64,000 nt of DNA from Arsenophonus apicola (GCF_020268605.1 NZ_CP084222.1:1674001-1738000); one strand, 5' to 3'. Positions 26,756 through 36,118 are shown, counted from the first letter of the stretch. Notes: generated by a model not told the origin, from the sequence alone. A program made the numbers and translations.

Positions 26756-29434
26756 ATGCCAACTATAGATTCAACCCAACCATCTCCATGGTTACCCTCT
26801 GCATCAGAACCTTTACCTCATAATAAAAGCAACACTGAGCGCACAACGATTGATAACGTCGATTTGGATAAGCCAATCCAGCAAGGTAAAAAAATATCAT
26901 CAAATACACCGCAGACTGAAGAACCAGGCGCTGCAACTGAAAGTAGCTCCAATATAAGTTCTGACCAAGCAGATAACAGTGTTGATACTTTGTTAATGAG
27001 ACCAACCCAGCCGGTTAATATCACTTTACCCGCTTCAGAAACCGCCTTTTTTTATCATTTAGCCTATCGTGAACAGAATAGACTTTTACAACTCTTTCTG
27101 GCTAAAGAAAGTGATAACGTCAATCAATATAATAAAGCCCTGCCACCCCCTAATCTGGTTAATGAAGTCATTGATTATCTGGCAAAACATAAAAACGACG
27201 CAACAAAAATAGCAATCCTTGTTAAGCAATTATTAATTCCATTAAATGAATATGGGGCTGGTGAGAGAGAGAAAATTCCGCCAGAACATCAACAAAAAAC
27301 TCTAGCAGATTGGCTACAATTGGCGGTATTCGGGATGCCTTGCGATCACTGGCTATCGAAGCAACTCGCTGACAATAAAGCAAACCCTATTTCATTACTG
27401 AATTACGCAAATCTAAAAAAATACTATTTGGAGCAGTTAAATAGTAAAACAGAATTTGGCTACCTCTCTGCCGAAGCCAAAAATTATTATCAACAACATG
27501 TTCTAAAGCGAGTAATGCCAACATTAATGTTGCAATTTAACACCCCACTTGAACATGAAAGACTACAAAAAATGACAGTAGATCAAGCGCAATGGGGCTA
27601 TTTGCATGCCGGGGCGATGCTGCTGGTAGAAAATGGCGCTGAAATTGATAAAATGTCGCTGGATGACATTATTACAACTGGCATGTTACTAGACACGCTT
27701 TTACTGGCAGGAAAAACGACAGCTGAATATTCTCGTTATTTTAATTTACCCGCTACAATTCATAACCAATTAGATCCTGAAAACAAACATGATATTGCAC
27801 AACTAACTGAACAAAATAGACAAACTATTTATCAGCAATATGTTAATTACTTACACCACTTCAGTCAGAATAATCCCTTTATCCAACTCAGTCAGTTATT
27901 ACAAGATTGGCAAAGCCGGCCCGCGCTTGCCCGTCAACAACTAAAACTACATGCTATTGCTGAAGATTGGTTAAATACTTACTTATATAAAAATAACGAG
28001 GTTGAGTATCACAATAATCAAGGCGAAATAGCGTTATTACCCAATATCGATGAGATTTTTAAACAACAAAATCAACATATCGCTGATGTTTTTAAACAAA
28101 CAGACTATGTTCTTTTACCTCAAATATTTAATGCACTTAGTGAAGAAGAACAACAATTTCTGCAACAGGCAGAAATAAATCAAGTTAAAGTTGAATATAA
28201 CGCCCGAGATAGTAGCATTCATCCTCTGCCACCTGACGTAGCGGGACGAGTCGCTAACGATGGACTCATTATTCCTGTGCCTGAGGCAATTGATATGCTC
28301 AGCTGTTCGTTTAACGGAGAAGAGCGTATATATGCCTTGCAGAAAGATCAAAAAATGGCTAACTATAAATTATCACGCGTTGACCGCAAGCGAGATTTAA
28401 TCTTTGATTTAATAAAAGATCATAAAAATACCCGCCATAACAAAAATTTCACCTTGAAAATCCACTCCCCTACCTTACTAAAAAAAGCGGTTGAACAGCC
28501 GAAAATAGCATTAGAAAAACTGGCCGTATTGCATGCTAACCAGCTGTTTAAAAAACTCCATGATGCAGGCGAGCAGAAAGACATCCCCCCAAAAATCGAT
28601 GCTTTTTTCTTAAGTCATATTCCTTTTTATGCCTGTATTACTGAGGCGCAAAAAAGCAATGATAAAAAAACTATCGATACTGGTTTATTTGATATATTAA
28701 GTTTTTTACCCTTTTTGCAAAAAGGGCTGCAAATCGGCGGACAATTTAGTAGTGCAATGGGTGAAACTACCACTGAAAAGCTTTTAATCGCAGCAAAACA
28801 AGCAACACTTGCTCAGGCGGTAAAGCAAGATGGTAAGCACTACGTTAATACCGGCATTTCCCATAAGGAAAAAATTGTACCATCATCCGCTTACCTTGAA
28901 TTGGGAGCTCCCTCTATTCACAGCGCAAATCCGGGATTTGAATTGCTGGCATCAGGAGGCCTAAAGGGGATTAATAATTTAAAAGATGCAGCCAACAAAT
29001 TAAACCAAAACAATCATGGCTTAACTCCTCTCGTCGAAGCGCTGGAAAAACAAGTAAAAAATTTACCGCTCACATCGCTTAAACCCGATAAAATTGAAAC
29101 CGCCTACCGGCCTGAGTTAAAAAAAACCGTTCTAGTCATTAATATCGGGAAACAACAGGGTGAAGATATCTTTGTGCAGCTAAATCCAACAACCGGCACA
29201 CCCTATGGCCGAAAATATCACCGTGATGTTGCAGGTAATCTAGTATTAGCGCCTGTCCGGCTACAAGAACGTCTTTATCATCTAAAAACCCAAGGCTTAG
29301 GCGGCAAAGGCTCAAAAATGGCGGCGCAAAAGTGGCGAGAGGAAGAAAATATTTCAGCTGACCAAATACAAATGGAAAAGCGCAAAGGAATTTTGGCATT
29401 AAAAAAATATTGGCAAATCCCAACTCCATTATAG
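26756..29434 (+). CDS. Large orphan protein (892 residues), probable effector or N-terminal half of one
   Basis: AAGGA lies 6 nt before the ATG. Residues 1-85 are Ser/Thr/Pro/Gln-rich and disordered-looking, as in many type III secreted proteins. The rest is mostly helical, with a hydrophobic patch near 640-665 (FDILSFLPFLQKGLQIGG). A C-terminal part has the pattern VQLNPTTGTPYGRKYHRD (about 809-826), seen as a closing module in some large bacterial toxins. I cannot name a family. The stop at 29434 overlaps the downstream E3-ligase frame, which is in the -1 phase, and an A7 heptamer at 29401-29407 sits at the junction, so the two may be one protein. Confidence 0.65.
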   Translation: MPTIDSTQPSPWLPSASEPLPHNKSNTERTTIDNVDLDKPIQQGKKISSNTPQTEEPGAATESSSNISSDQADNSVDTLLMRPTQPVNITLPASETAFFYHLAYREQNRLLQLFLAKESDNVNQYNKALPPPNLVNEVIDYLAKHKNDATKIAILVKQLLIPLNEYGAGEREKIPPEHQQKTLADWLQLAVFGMPCDHWLSKQLADNKANPISLLNYANLKKYYLEQLNSKTEFGYLSAEAKNYYQQHVLKRVMPTLMLQFNTPLEHERLQKMTVDQAQWGYLHAGAMLLVENGAEIDKMSLDDIITTGMLLDTLLLAGKTTAEYSRYFNLPATIHNQLDPENKHDIAQLTEQNRQTIYQQYVNYLHHFSQNNPFIQLSQLLQDWQSRPALARQQLKLHAIAEDWLNTYLYKNNEVEYHNNQGEIALLPNIDEIFKQQNQHIADVFKQTDYVLLPQIFNALSEEEQQFLQQAEINQVKVEYNARDSSIHPLPPDVAGRVANDGLIIPVPEAIDMLSCSFNGEERIYALQKDQKMANYKLSRVDRKRDLIFDLIKDHKNTRHNKNFTLKIHSPTLLKKAVEQPKIALEKLAVLHANQLFKKLHDAGEQKDIPPKIDAFFLSHIPFYACITEAQKSNDKKTIDTGLFDILSFLPFLQKGLQIGGQFSSAMGETTTEKLLIAAKQATLAQAVKQDGKHYVNTGISHKEKIVPSSAYLELGAPSIHSANPGFELLASGGLKGINNLKDAANKLNQNNHGLTPLVEALEKQVKNLPLTSLKPDKIETAYRPELKKTVLVINIGKQQGEDIFVQLNPTTGTPYGRKYHRDVAGNLVLAPVRLQERLYHLKTQGLGGKGSKMAAQKWREEENISADQIQMEKRKGILALKKYWQIPTPL
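29386..29407 (+). promoter_or_regulatory. Candidate -1 frameshift signal: SD-like AGGA plus slippery A-AAA-AAA
   Basis: In the frame of the 892-residue gene the codons are TTA AAA AAA TAT, so A-AAA-AAA is correctly phased for a -1 shift. AGGA at 29386-29389 is 11 nt upstream, the spacing of the stimulatory SD in E. coli dnaX. The -1 frame is open from 29362 onward and continues into the E3-ligase gene. No clear downstream stem is seen. The alternative is one A lost from an A8 run. Confidence 0.4.
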
Positions 29435-32400
29435 ATTTAGAGGGAAAAAATTTAACTAATATAGATATGGTGGCTACTTTAAAAGGTCGCAGAAATTTCT
29501 ACCGTGCCAAACTAAATAATGCTAATTTTAGCAAAGCTAATTTTACTGCTCTTAACCTGATTGAAGCTCAGATGATCGGGACTAACTTGTCTCATGCTAA
29601 GTTAACCTCAACCAGAATGAAGGCCGTTGAGTTAACCAACGCTAAGATGATAGGCGCTAACTTGTCTCATGCTAGCCTATTTTTAGCACAAATGAATGGC
29701 GTTGAGCTGACAGAAGCGATCATGAGAGGGACTTATCTGTTTCATGCTAATTTAACTTCAGCCAAAATGAACGCTGTTATCCTTACTGAAGCTGATCTGA
29801 CTGACGCCAATATAACCGAGGCTAACTTAACGCAGGCTAACTTATCTTTAGCCAAAATGGTAAAGGCCAACTTAACACGCGCTAATCTAACCGATGCTAA
29901 GATGGTAGGGGCTAATTTATCTAATGCTAATTTATTTTCAGCTACAATGCATGCCGTTGATTTGACTGAAGCTAAGATGATAGGAACTAATTTGTCTTAT
30001 GCTAACCTATCTTCAGCCAAAATGGGTGCGCTTGAACTAACTACAGCTAAGATGACAGGCGTTAACTTGTCTAACGCTAACCTGTTTTCAGCCAATATGA
30101 ATGGCGTTATTCTCACTCAAGCTAGGATGATAGGAACTGACTTATCTAACGCTAACCTAGCTTCAGCTATCATGGATAAGGTTGATCTGATTGAAGCTAA
30201 GATGATCGGCGCTAACTTGTCTAACGCTAGCCTAATTTTAGCCAAAATGCAGGGCGCTAATCTGACGGAAGCTAATCTAACTCATGCTTGGATGACAGAG
30301 GCTAACTTAACTCACGCTAACTTATTTTTAGCCAAAATAACATATGCAAACTTAACACGCGCTAATCTTGTCTACGCTAAAATGGTAGGAGCTGACTTAT
30401 CTAACGCTATCCTAACTTCAGCCATCATGAATGGCGTTGATCTCACTCAAGCTAATCTGGCTGATACCGAGATGACAAAGGGTAACTTAATTAGCGCTAA
30501 TTTTTCTTTCGCTAACATGGAGCAAACAAATTTAACTGAAGCTAACTTATCCAAGGCTAAGATGACCGGAGTTGACTTATCTCACGCTAACCTATCTTCC
30601 ACTAGAATGATTACTGTTGATCTTACTGAAGCCAAGATGGTAGCGGTTAACTTGTCTAGAGCTAAGCTATCTGGTGCCCAAATGCATGCAACTGATCTCA
30701 CTAACGCTCATCTAACGGACGCTAGTATGTCAGATGTTGACTTAACTGACGCTAACTTATATTTAGCCAAAATGACACATGCAATCTTAACGCGCGCTAA
30801 TCTTAGCAACGCTAAAATGACAGGAGCTAACATGTCTAACGTTAACCTAACTTCAGCTCAAATGAATGGCGTTGATCTGACTGAAGCTAACCTGATTCAT
30901 GCTTGGATAACGAATGCAAACATGGCTGACGCTAATCTTTCTTTTGCCAATCTGGAGGGCTCATTTTTAATTAACTCTGAACTAACCAACACTAACATGA
31001 TAGAAGTTAATTTGTATAAAGCCACCTTATCTTCAGCCAACATGAATGGCGTTGATCTTACTGGAGCTAATATGATAGAGGCCAACATGTCGAAGGTAAG
31101 ACTGGCTAATACTAATCTTAGCAAAGCGAATTTAACTGGAGCAAATTTAACTAAAGCTAACATGGCTGACGTTAATTTTTCTTTTGCCGATATGGAGGGC
31201 TCATCTTTAGTTAACTCTGAACTAACCAACACTAACATGATAAAAGTTAATTTGTATAAAGCCACCTTATCTTCAGCCAGCATGAATGGCGTTGATCTTA
31301 CTGAAGCTAATATGATAGAGGCTAACATGTCGAAGGTAAACCTGGCTAATACTAATCTTAGCAAAGCTAATTTGGCTGGAGCGGATTTGACTGAAGCTGA
31401 TTTAGTTGGCGTTAACCTAACTGGCGCTAACTTAACCGGCACTAAACTAAATAAGGTTAACTTGTGCAATATTGATCTGCATAATGTTATTTTACGCGAA
31501 CTCGATATTAATCAGACTAACTTTGCCGGAGCGACGCTAAACGATAGCTTAACCCTAGCGCTTCCTAACCATTGGAATGCAACTAACCTTGATATTAAGC
31601 TTAATCATTTCAATAACCAAGGTAGTCTGTTAACCAGTATTGAAAGTATCGATGATCGTTATAGTGAATTAAAAACTAAACTGGCTCTGCAATTAATTCA
31701 TTCTGTTGACCAGCCAAACGTTAATCTTTCCCCTGTCAGATTGCCGCTATTAGATACCCTCAGTAAGGCTCCTTTTAATAAAAATCAACAGATTAATCAG
31801 TTTGTCAATATATTGATAGCCAGTTATCTAGAAGATCACGCTTTGCAATTACTCAGTAAGTTGGATGCCAATCCGACTATTATCACTAGCTTTCTTCACT
31901 ATTTCGACCAACACCCCCATCTGATGGCTTTAAACGAATTGAATAGTGCTTTTATTCAAACCATACTGGCTGCCAGAACACAGGATATTAATACCACCAG
32001 TGCCGTTATTGCCTATCCTTTATATGAAAAATACCTAGCGTTACCTAAAATACAGCAACAATTACAGCATGAAGAAATTAAAGCTATTTTTGGTGATTAT
32101 GCCGGTAATGCCGATTGGTCAGATAATGATGCACAAAATTATCTGCTATTATCACCGAAAATAGAGAAAAGAGTTTTAATCGTGGCGGAAAATGTTCTCT
32201 CGCAAATGTTGCATCCTAGCCCTAACACGAAATGGAATAACATTTTTCTTTTCCAGGATGGACGCTGTTTAAGTCCAACTGAATACAATCTGAGCCAATG
32301 TTATCATCAAGAATTCCCTTTATTTTCCGACCCATTTGCTAATAGTTTACATCAAAAAACTAAACAGTTAATTGAGACGCTAAATTTAGATAACCAACTA

Positions 32401-32892
32401 AAACCGCTATTTCTTGAGGCCCTATGTACTAAAAGATATGCCACAAAGCTAACAAGTAATGCCCATCAACAGAAATTAAGTGAAATTTTTTCTCAGCTGC
32501 TTGATTTTCAACAAGGTTATAGCTTGAGACAACAAAATTACCTGCAAATTATCAATTTATATGATTTGGCATTGAGTACCAATAGAACTAAAGCAGAACA
32601 TTTATTCGCTTTATCAGCGGTTTTTACCCACTATTCATCCAGTAACACTTTTGGTACTGAGGGGAATTCTCCATTAATGCTGCGATATTATGCTTATGCC
32701 TTAATGGAGAAAGCTCACCAACTTGATGCAACACTACTTGGTCCGCATATATTCACTGATTGGAAAAATCGATTACTTGGAACAGGCGATGCCTTTACTT
32801 GTACATCTATGTTATACGATCAAATGGTTGATTATGCAAAAGAGCATTGTAGCGACACGTTAAAAAAAATTATCCCTGCAGCCTGGCGATAA
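29410..32892 (+). CDS. SopA/NleL-like HECT-type E3 ubiquitin ligase with giant pentapeptide-repeat domain
   Basis: The C-terminal 440 residues (718-1160) match the SopA/NleL type III effectors. The central domain begins LPNHWNATN, then comes a helical N-lobe, then the C-lobe with FGTEGNSP and GDAFTCTSML. Cys1131 (codon 32800-32802) is 29 residues from the C terminus, exactly as catalytic Cys753 in the 782-residue SopA and NleL. Residues 36-712 are about 135 pentapeptide repeats (A-N/D-L-x-x), some three times the SopA/NleL helix. Such ligases take ubiquitin from host E2 enzymes. The TTG start has no SD, and no secretion signal precedes the repeats, so the true N terminus may be the 892-residue frame upstream. 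A type III system would be needed but is not in the window. Confidence 0.85.
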   Translation: MANPNSIIDLEGKNLTNIDMVATLKGRRNFYRAKLNNANFSKANFTALNLIEAQMIGTNLSHAKLTSTRMKAVELTNAKMIGANLSHASLFLAQMNGVELTEAIMRGTYLFHANLTSAKMNAVILTEADLTDANITEANLTQANLSLAKMVKANLTRANLTDAKMVGANLSNANLFSATMHAVDLTEAKMIGTNLSYANLSSAKMGALELTTAKMTGVNLSNANLFSANMNGVILTQARMIGTDLSNANLASAIMDKVDLIEAKMIGANLSNASLILAKMQGANLTEANLTHAWMTEANLTHANLFLAKITYANLTRANLVYAKMVGADLSNAILTSAIMNGVDLTQANLADTEMTKGNLISANFSFANMEQTNLTEANLSKAKMTGVDLSHANLSSTRMITVDLTEAKMVAVNLSRAKLSGAQMHATDLTNAHLTDASMSDVDLTDANLYLAKMTHAILTRANLSNAKMTGANMSNVNLTSAQMNGVDLTEANLIHAWITNANMADANLSFANLEGSFLINSELTNTNMIEVNLYKATLSSANMNGVDLTGANMIEANMSKVRLANTNLSKANLTGANLTKANMADVNFSFADMEGSSLVNSELTNTNMIKVNLYKATLSSASMNGVDLTEANMIEANMSKVNLANTNLSKANLAGADLTEADLVGVNLTGANLTGTKLNKVNLCNIDLHNVILRELDINQTNFAGATLNDSLTLALPNHWNATNLDIKLNHFNNQGSLLTSIESIDDRYSELKTKLALQLIHSVDQPNVNLSPVRLPLLDTLSKAPFNKNQQINQFVNILIASYLEDHALQLLSKLDANPTIITSFLHYFDQHPHLMALNELNSAFIQTILAARTQDINTTSAVIAYPLYEKYLALPKIQQQLQHEEIKAIFGDYAGNADWSDNDAQNYLLLSPKIEKRVLIVAENVLSQMLHPSPNTKWNNIFLFQDGRCLSPTEYNLSQCYHQEFPLFSDPFANSLHQKTKQLIETLNLDNQLKPLFLEALCTKRYATKLTSNAHQQKLSEIFSQLLDFQQGYSLRQQNYLQIINLYDLALSTNRTKAEHLFALSAVFTHYSSSNTFGTEGNSPLMLRYYAYALMEKAHQLDATLLGPHIFTDWKNRLLGTGDAFTCTSMLYDQMVDYAKEHCSDTLKKIIPAAWR
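29515..31545 (+). repeat. Pentapeptide-repeat coding array with 75-bp higher-order period
   Basis: The 15-bp unit codes for A-N/D-L-x-x. In the first third a 75-bp unit (five pentapeptides) recurs in phase, for example starts at 29566, 29641, 29971, 30046, 30121 and 30196, each reading GCTAAGATGATAGG or close. This shows growth by duplication of 25-residue blocks. The array is a protein-coding repeat, not a CRISPR. Confidence 0.9.
30919..31385 (+). repeat. 240-bp near-identical tandem duplication in the pentapeptide array
   Basis: The block at 30919-31158 is repeated at 31159-31385 with an offset of exactly 240 bp (80 residues, 16 pentapeptides, four helix coils) and only scattered base changes; both copies contain AACTCTGAACTAACCAACAC and GTTAATTTGTATAAAGCCAC. 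It is the youngest duplication seen in the array. Confidence 0.9.
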
Positions 32893-32922
32893 GCTCATTG
32901 CCAGTAATATATTTAATAAGAA

Positions 32923-32946
32923 ACAACCCCTTGGCCGTGGGGTTGT
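32923..32946. terminator. Bidirectional terminator between the E3-ligase gene and ahpF
   Basis: ACAACCCC pairs with GGGGTTGT over an 8-nt loop, between convergent genes. The minus-strand side is followed by a T-rich stretch, so it serves ahpF best. Confidence 0.7.
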
Positions 32947-32994
32947 TGATGCTTAAAAATAGCCGCTATAGGGCGATTGATAGCAAGAAATTTT

Positions 32995-34557
32995 TTATTG
33001 CATGCTGTTCATCAGATACTGACTGGCACTCAGTGATGCTTTCGCCCCTTCTCCCGCCGCAATAATGATCTGTTTATAAGGAACAGTTGTACAATCGCCG
33101 GCAGCAAAGATACCTTTTATATTGGTTTCACCTCTGTCATCAATCTGAATTTCACCCATTGTATTAAGCGTTATTACGCTATCTAACCAATCAGTATTAG
33201 GCAATAAACCAATTTGGACAAAAGTTCCAGCAACCGCTAAATCGTGTATTGAACCATCCAGCCGATTTTTATACTGTAAGCCAGTCATTTTTACACCATC
33301 CCCTTTCACTGCTAGGGTTTCAGCCTGCAAAATGATATCTACATTGTTTAAACTTGCTAGTTTCTGCTGCAAGACTGCGTCTGCTCTCATTTCTGCGGCA
33401 AATTCTAATAAAGTTACATGTTCAACAACACCGGCAAGATCAATTGCCGCTTCAACGCCGGAATTACCACCACCAATCACAGCAACTCGTTTGCCCTTAA
33501 ATAATGGCCCATCACAATGGGGGCAATAAGTTACTCCTTTGGTACGATATTCTTTTTCGCCTGGCACATTCATATCACGCCACTTAGCCCCGGTCGCAAT
33601 AATAATACTGCGAGAAATTAAAGTAGCACCCGATACTGTTTCAATCTTATGCAACTGACCCGCGCTGTCGGCAGGAATGAGTTTTGCCACCATTTGTGAA
33701 TCGATAATATCAATATCATAATCATTGACATGGCTACGTAGTGCAGCGGCTAATTTAGGTCCTTCGGTTTTCGATACAGAAATATAATTTTCAATATCAA
33801 TAGTATCTAAAACTTGCCCACCAAAGCGCTCGCCAATAATACCAGTACGAATGCCTTTGCGAGCTGCATAAATAGCGGCTGAAGCACCGGCCGGGCCGCT
33901 ACCCACAATCAAGACATCATAAGGTGGCTGCTGATTCAGTTTTTGAACGGCATTTTTTTCAGCATTAACATCAATTTTAGTGACAATGTCACTTAAAGTC
34001 ATGCGCCCTTGCCCAAACTCTTGGCCATTTAGAAAAACGGCTGGCACCGCCATAATATTTCGTTGCTGAACTTCAGACTGAAAAATAGCACCATCAATGG
34101 CAGTATGCGTAATATTAGGATTTAAAACCGCCATTAAATTTAAAGCTTGAATCACATCCGGGCAATTATGACATGACAATGAATAATAGGTTTCGAAGTG
34201 AAACTGCCCTGCTAATTGACGGATCTGATCTAATAATTCTACCGCTTCTTTTGCTGGATGACCGCCAACTTGCAACAATGCTAAAACGAGGGAGGTAAAT
34301 TCATGGCCTAGCGGCAAACCGGCAAACCTTAATCCGCTATCTTTACCCGGATTAGTAATTAAAAACGAAGGTTTACGTACCGCTAATTTATTGTCTTTAA
34401 TAAAAGTTATTTTATCAGACAGTGTGCTAATATCCTGTAATAATGCGTTTATCTCGGCAGACTTTTCACTTTCATCTAATGTTGCAATCAACTCAACTGG
34501 CTGGATTAATTTTTCTAAATAGATTTTAAGTTGAGATTTCATATTACTATCAAGCAT
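32995..34557 (-). CDS. ahpF: Alkyl hydroperoxide reductase subunit F
   Basis: Flavoprotein that passes electrons from NADH to AhpC. The 520 residues (E. coli 521) start MLDSNMKSQLKIYLEKL. The N-terminal tandem thioredoxin fold has CHNCPDV (about residue 130). The FAD site is VLIVGSGPAGASAAIYAARK, the redox-active CPHCDGP is near residue 345, the NAD site is VAVIGGGNSGVEAA, and the C-terminal FAD motif is GIFAAGDCTTVPY. It follows ahpC by 70 nt on the same strand. All Cys pairs are present. A perfect matS site (33980-33992) is inside the coding sequence. Confidence 0.97.
   Translation of the reverse strand: MLDSNMKSQLKIYLEKLIQPVELIATLDESEKSAEINALLQDISTLSDKITFIKDNKLAVRKPSFLITNPGKDSGLRFAGLPLGHEFTSLVLALLQVGGHPAKEAVELLDQIRQLAGQFHFETYYSLSCHNCPDVIQALNLMAVLNPNITHTAIDGAIFQSEVQQRNIMAVPAVFLNGQEFGQGRMTLSDIVTKIDVNAEKNAVQKLNQQPPYDVLIVGSGPAGASAAIYAARKGIRTGIIGERFGGQVLDTIDIENYISVSKTEGPKLAAALRSHVNDYDIDIIDSQMVAKLIPADSAGQLHKIETVSGATLISRSIIIATGAKWRDMNVPGEKEYRTKGVTYCPHCDGPLFKGKRVAVIGGGNSGVEAAIDLAGVVEHVTLLEFAAEMRADAVLQQKLASLNNVDIILQAETLAVKGDGVKMTGLQYKNRLDGSIHDLAVAGTFVQIGLLPNTDWLDSVITLNTMGEIQIDDRGETNIKGIFAAGDCTTVPYKQIIIAAGEGAKASLSASQYLMNSMQ
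33980..33992. other. matS site (MatP binding) inside ahpF
   Basis: GTGACAATGTCAC fits the palindromic matS consensus GTGACRNYGTCAC exactly. MatP binds such sites to organise the Ter macrodomain, which agrees with dif and Ter in this window. Confidence 0.8.
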
Positions 34558-34626
34558 TGCTCTATCCCCGAAAAAAACGGGTGCTAATGCACCCGAATAC
34601 AGTAAAATTACTCACAAAATTTTTAA

Positions 34627-35214
34627 TTAGATTTTTCCTACCAAATCAAGTGAAGGCGACAATGTTGCTTCTCCTTCTTTCCATTTGGCTGGACAGACTT
34701 CCCCTGGATGGCTTGCGACATATTGCGCAGCTTTGATTTTACGTAATAGATCAGATGCATCACGTCCAATACCTTCAGCAGTAATTTCTACAGCTTGAAT
34801 AATACCTTTCGGATCAACAATAAACGTACCACGATCCGCTAAACCTAATTCTTTCTGTTCATCATTTTCTTGATACTTACGCATCACTTCAAAATTACGC
34901 GTTAATGTCCAACTTGGATCACCAATCATGGTATATTTAATTTTACCAATCGTATCTGAGTGACTATGCCACTCTTTATGAGTAAAATGGGTATCCGTTG
35001 AAACAGAATAAATTTCGACGCCTAATTTCTGAAATTCTTCATAGTGATCAGCTAAGTCACCTAATTCAGTTGGGCAAACAAAGGTAAAATCAGCAGGATA
35101 AAAGAAAAAAATGCTCCATTTACCTTTGATATCCTTATCAGATATCTCGATAAATTTTCCATCTTTAAACGCGGTATTTTGAAAAGGTTTAATTTCTGTA
35201 TTAACCAAAGACAT
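34627..35214 (-). CDS. ahpC: Alkyl hydroperoxide reductase subunit C (2-Cys peroxiredoxin)
   Basis: Typical 2-Cys peroxiredoxin that reduces H2O2 and organic peroxides. The peroxidatic Cys47 lies in ADFTFVCPTELGD and the resolving Cys in HPGEVCPAKW. The 195 residues exceed E. coli (187) because of a short insertion (YQENDEQKELG region) just before GLADRGTF. The C terminus (LSPSLDLVGKI) is that of sensitive, YF-type enterobacterial AhpC. The ahpC-ahpF order is as in E. coli. OxyR control is likely by analogy, but I cannot make out an OxyR site. Confidence 0.97.
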   Translation of the reverse strand: MSLVNTEIKPFQNTAFKDGKFIEISDKDIKGKWSIFFFYPADFTFVCPTELGDLADHYEEFQKLGVEIYSVSTDTHFTHKEWHSHSDTIGKIKYTMIGDPSWTLTRNFEVMRKYQENDEQKELGLADRGTFIVDPKGIIQAVEITAEGIGRDASDLLRKIKAAQYVASHPGEVCPAKWKEGEATLSPSLDLVGKI

Positions 35215-35431
35215 TTTACTGCTCCCTTCTATTTGATATGTACATAATGTATAAACATAAAGAAATTACGTCTAATTCCTTTATACTATTAATTCAATAG
35301 GTATTACCTATCGTGAGTAAATATAAAATATAAAAAACCGATAAATGAGTCGATTTTGATTTGAAAAATAGTGTGCCTGATTAATTTTATGACTATCAAT
35401 TAGAAAATAATCAGTATCACCGGCCAAATTA

Positions 35432-36076
35432 CTAATTACTGGCAAGATCTTTAGGCGTTTTTTGTGCAGTTACAACAATATTGTAAGTACATAAAAATGA
35501 CTGTTTTGGCACTCGATAAAAATTTTGAGGCTGGCTAACCGGTTGAATAACAATATCACCTGCCCGTAATAATTGTTTTTTTCCCCAGCTATTGATAAAG
35601 GTAAACGCTGATTCAGTTTCAGGTACAATAAAATAATTCATCATTTTACCTGTAGGAATAAAACGTAAATAGTTGGGTTTGCCTAATACTGTAACTGGAT
35701 CATGATAATATTGGTGAAATTTTGCTTCTTCAACTAAATATTGCTCATTACCTGTAGCAGGACAAATATTTTCTACCACCCAATCCCCCTCCTGTGCAGG
35801 AGGTGATATTAACTCAGTGCCAACGCCTTTAATGATGGTCTTAATAATTTCACCCGGCGTTGCTAGCCGCGCATAGACTGACTTACTTTTTTGCGCAATG
35901 CCTGTCAACCCTTCTTGTTGTGCTTGCTTGAAATAAGCCACAATATCTTTTGTTGGATACTGTTCTAACGAAGCTTGTCCATCATGGGCTAAAACTTGTA
36001 AAGGTAATAATATAACAAGTAACTTTAGGTAATTAGATCGTTTATTCATGTAATTTAATAATAAATATTTAACCAT
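35432..36076 (-). CDS. Hypothetical exported protein
   Basis: A 214-residue protein with a signal peptide (SNYLKLLVILLPLQVLA then HDGQAS). The mature part shows no motif I can place: EGLTGIAQKSKSVYARLATP, a DWVVENICPATGNEQYLV stretch and two Cys that could pair. The start at 36076 has GAGAG 8 nt upstream; an ATG at 36049 lacks an SD but would give a more usual signal peptide. It follows the quinone oxidoreductase gene at 37135 by 42 nt on the same strand, so the two may be cotranscribed. Function is unknown. Confidence 0.65.
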   Translation of the reverse strand: MVKYLLLNYMNKRSNYLKLLVILLPLQVLAHDGQASLEQYPTKDIVAYFKQAQQEGLTGIAQKSKSVYARLATPGEIIKTIIKGVGTELISPPAQEGDWVVENICPATGNEQYLVEEAKFHQYYHDPVTVLGKPNYLRFIPTGKMMNYFIVPETESAFTFINSWGKKQLLRAGDIVIQPVSQPQNFYRVPKQSFLCTYNIVVTAQKTPKDLASN

Positions 36077-36118
36077 AGAATAGCTCTCAGTGAGATGAAA
36101 AAGATACTAAAAACAATA

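Noticed and set aside
30897..31469. Long open frame on the strand opposite the pentapeptide array
   Set aside because: It is the antisense of the repeats; its length follows from the repeat codons and it has no ribosome site or protein-like composition.
29515..31545. Regular repeats that could be taken for a CRISPR array
   Set aside because: The unit is 15 bp without spacers and encodes A-N/D-L-x-x pentapeptides in a single long frame.
35469..35485. AGTTACAACA in the exported-protein gene, resembling an inverted Ter core
   Set aside because: The position-6 G and the neighbouring A of Ter are changed and the ACTAAA side reads ACTGCA, so Tus should not arrest forks here.
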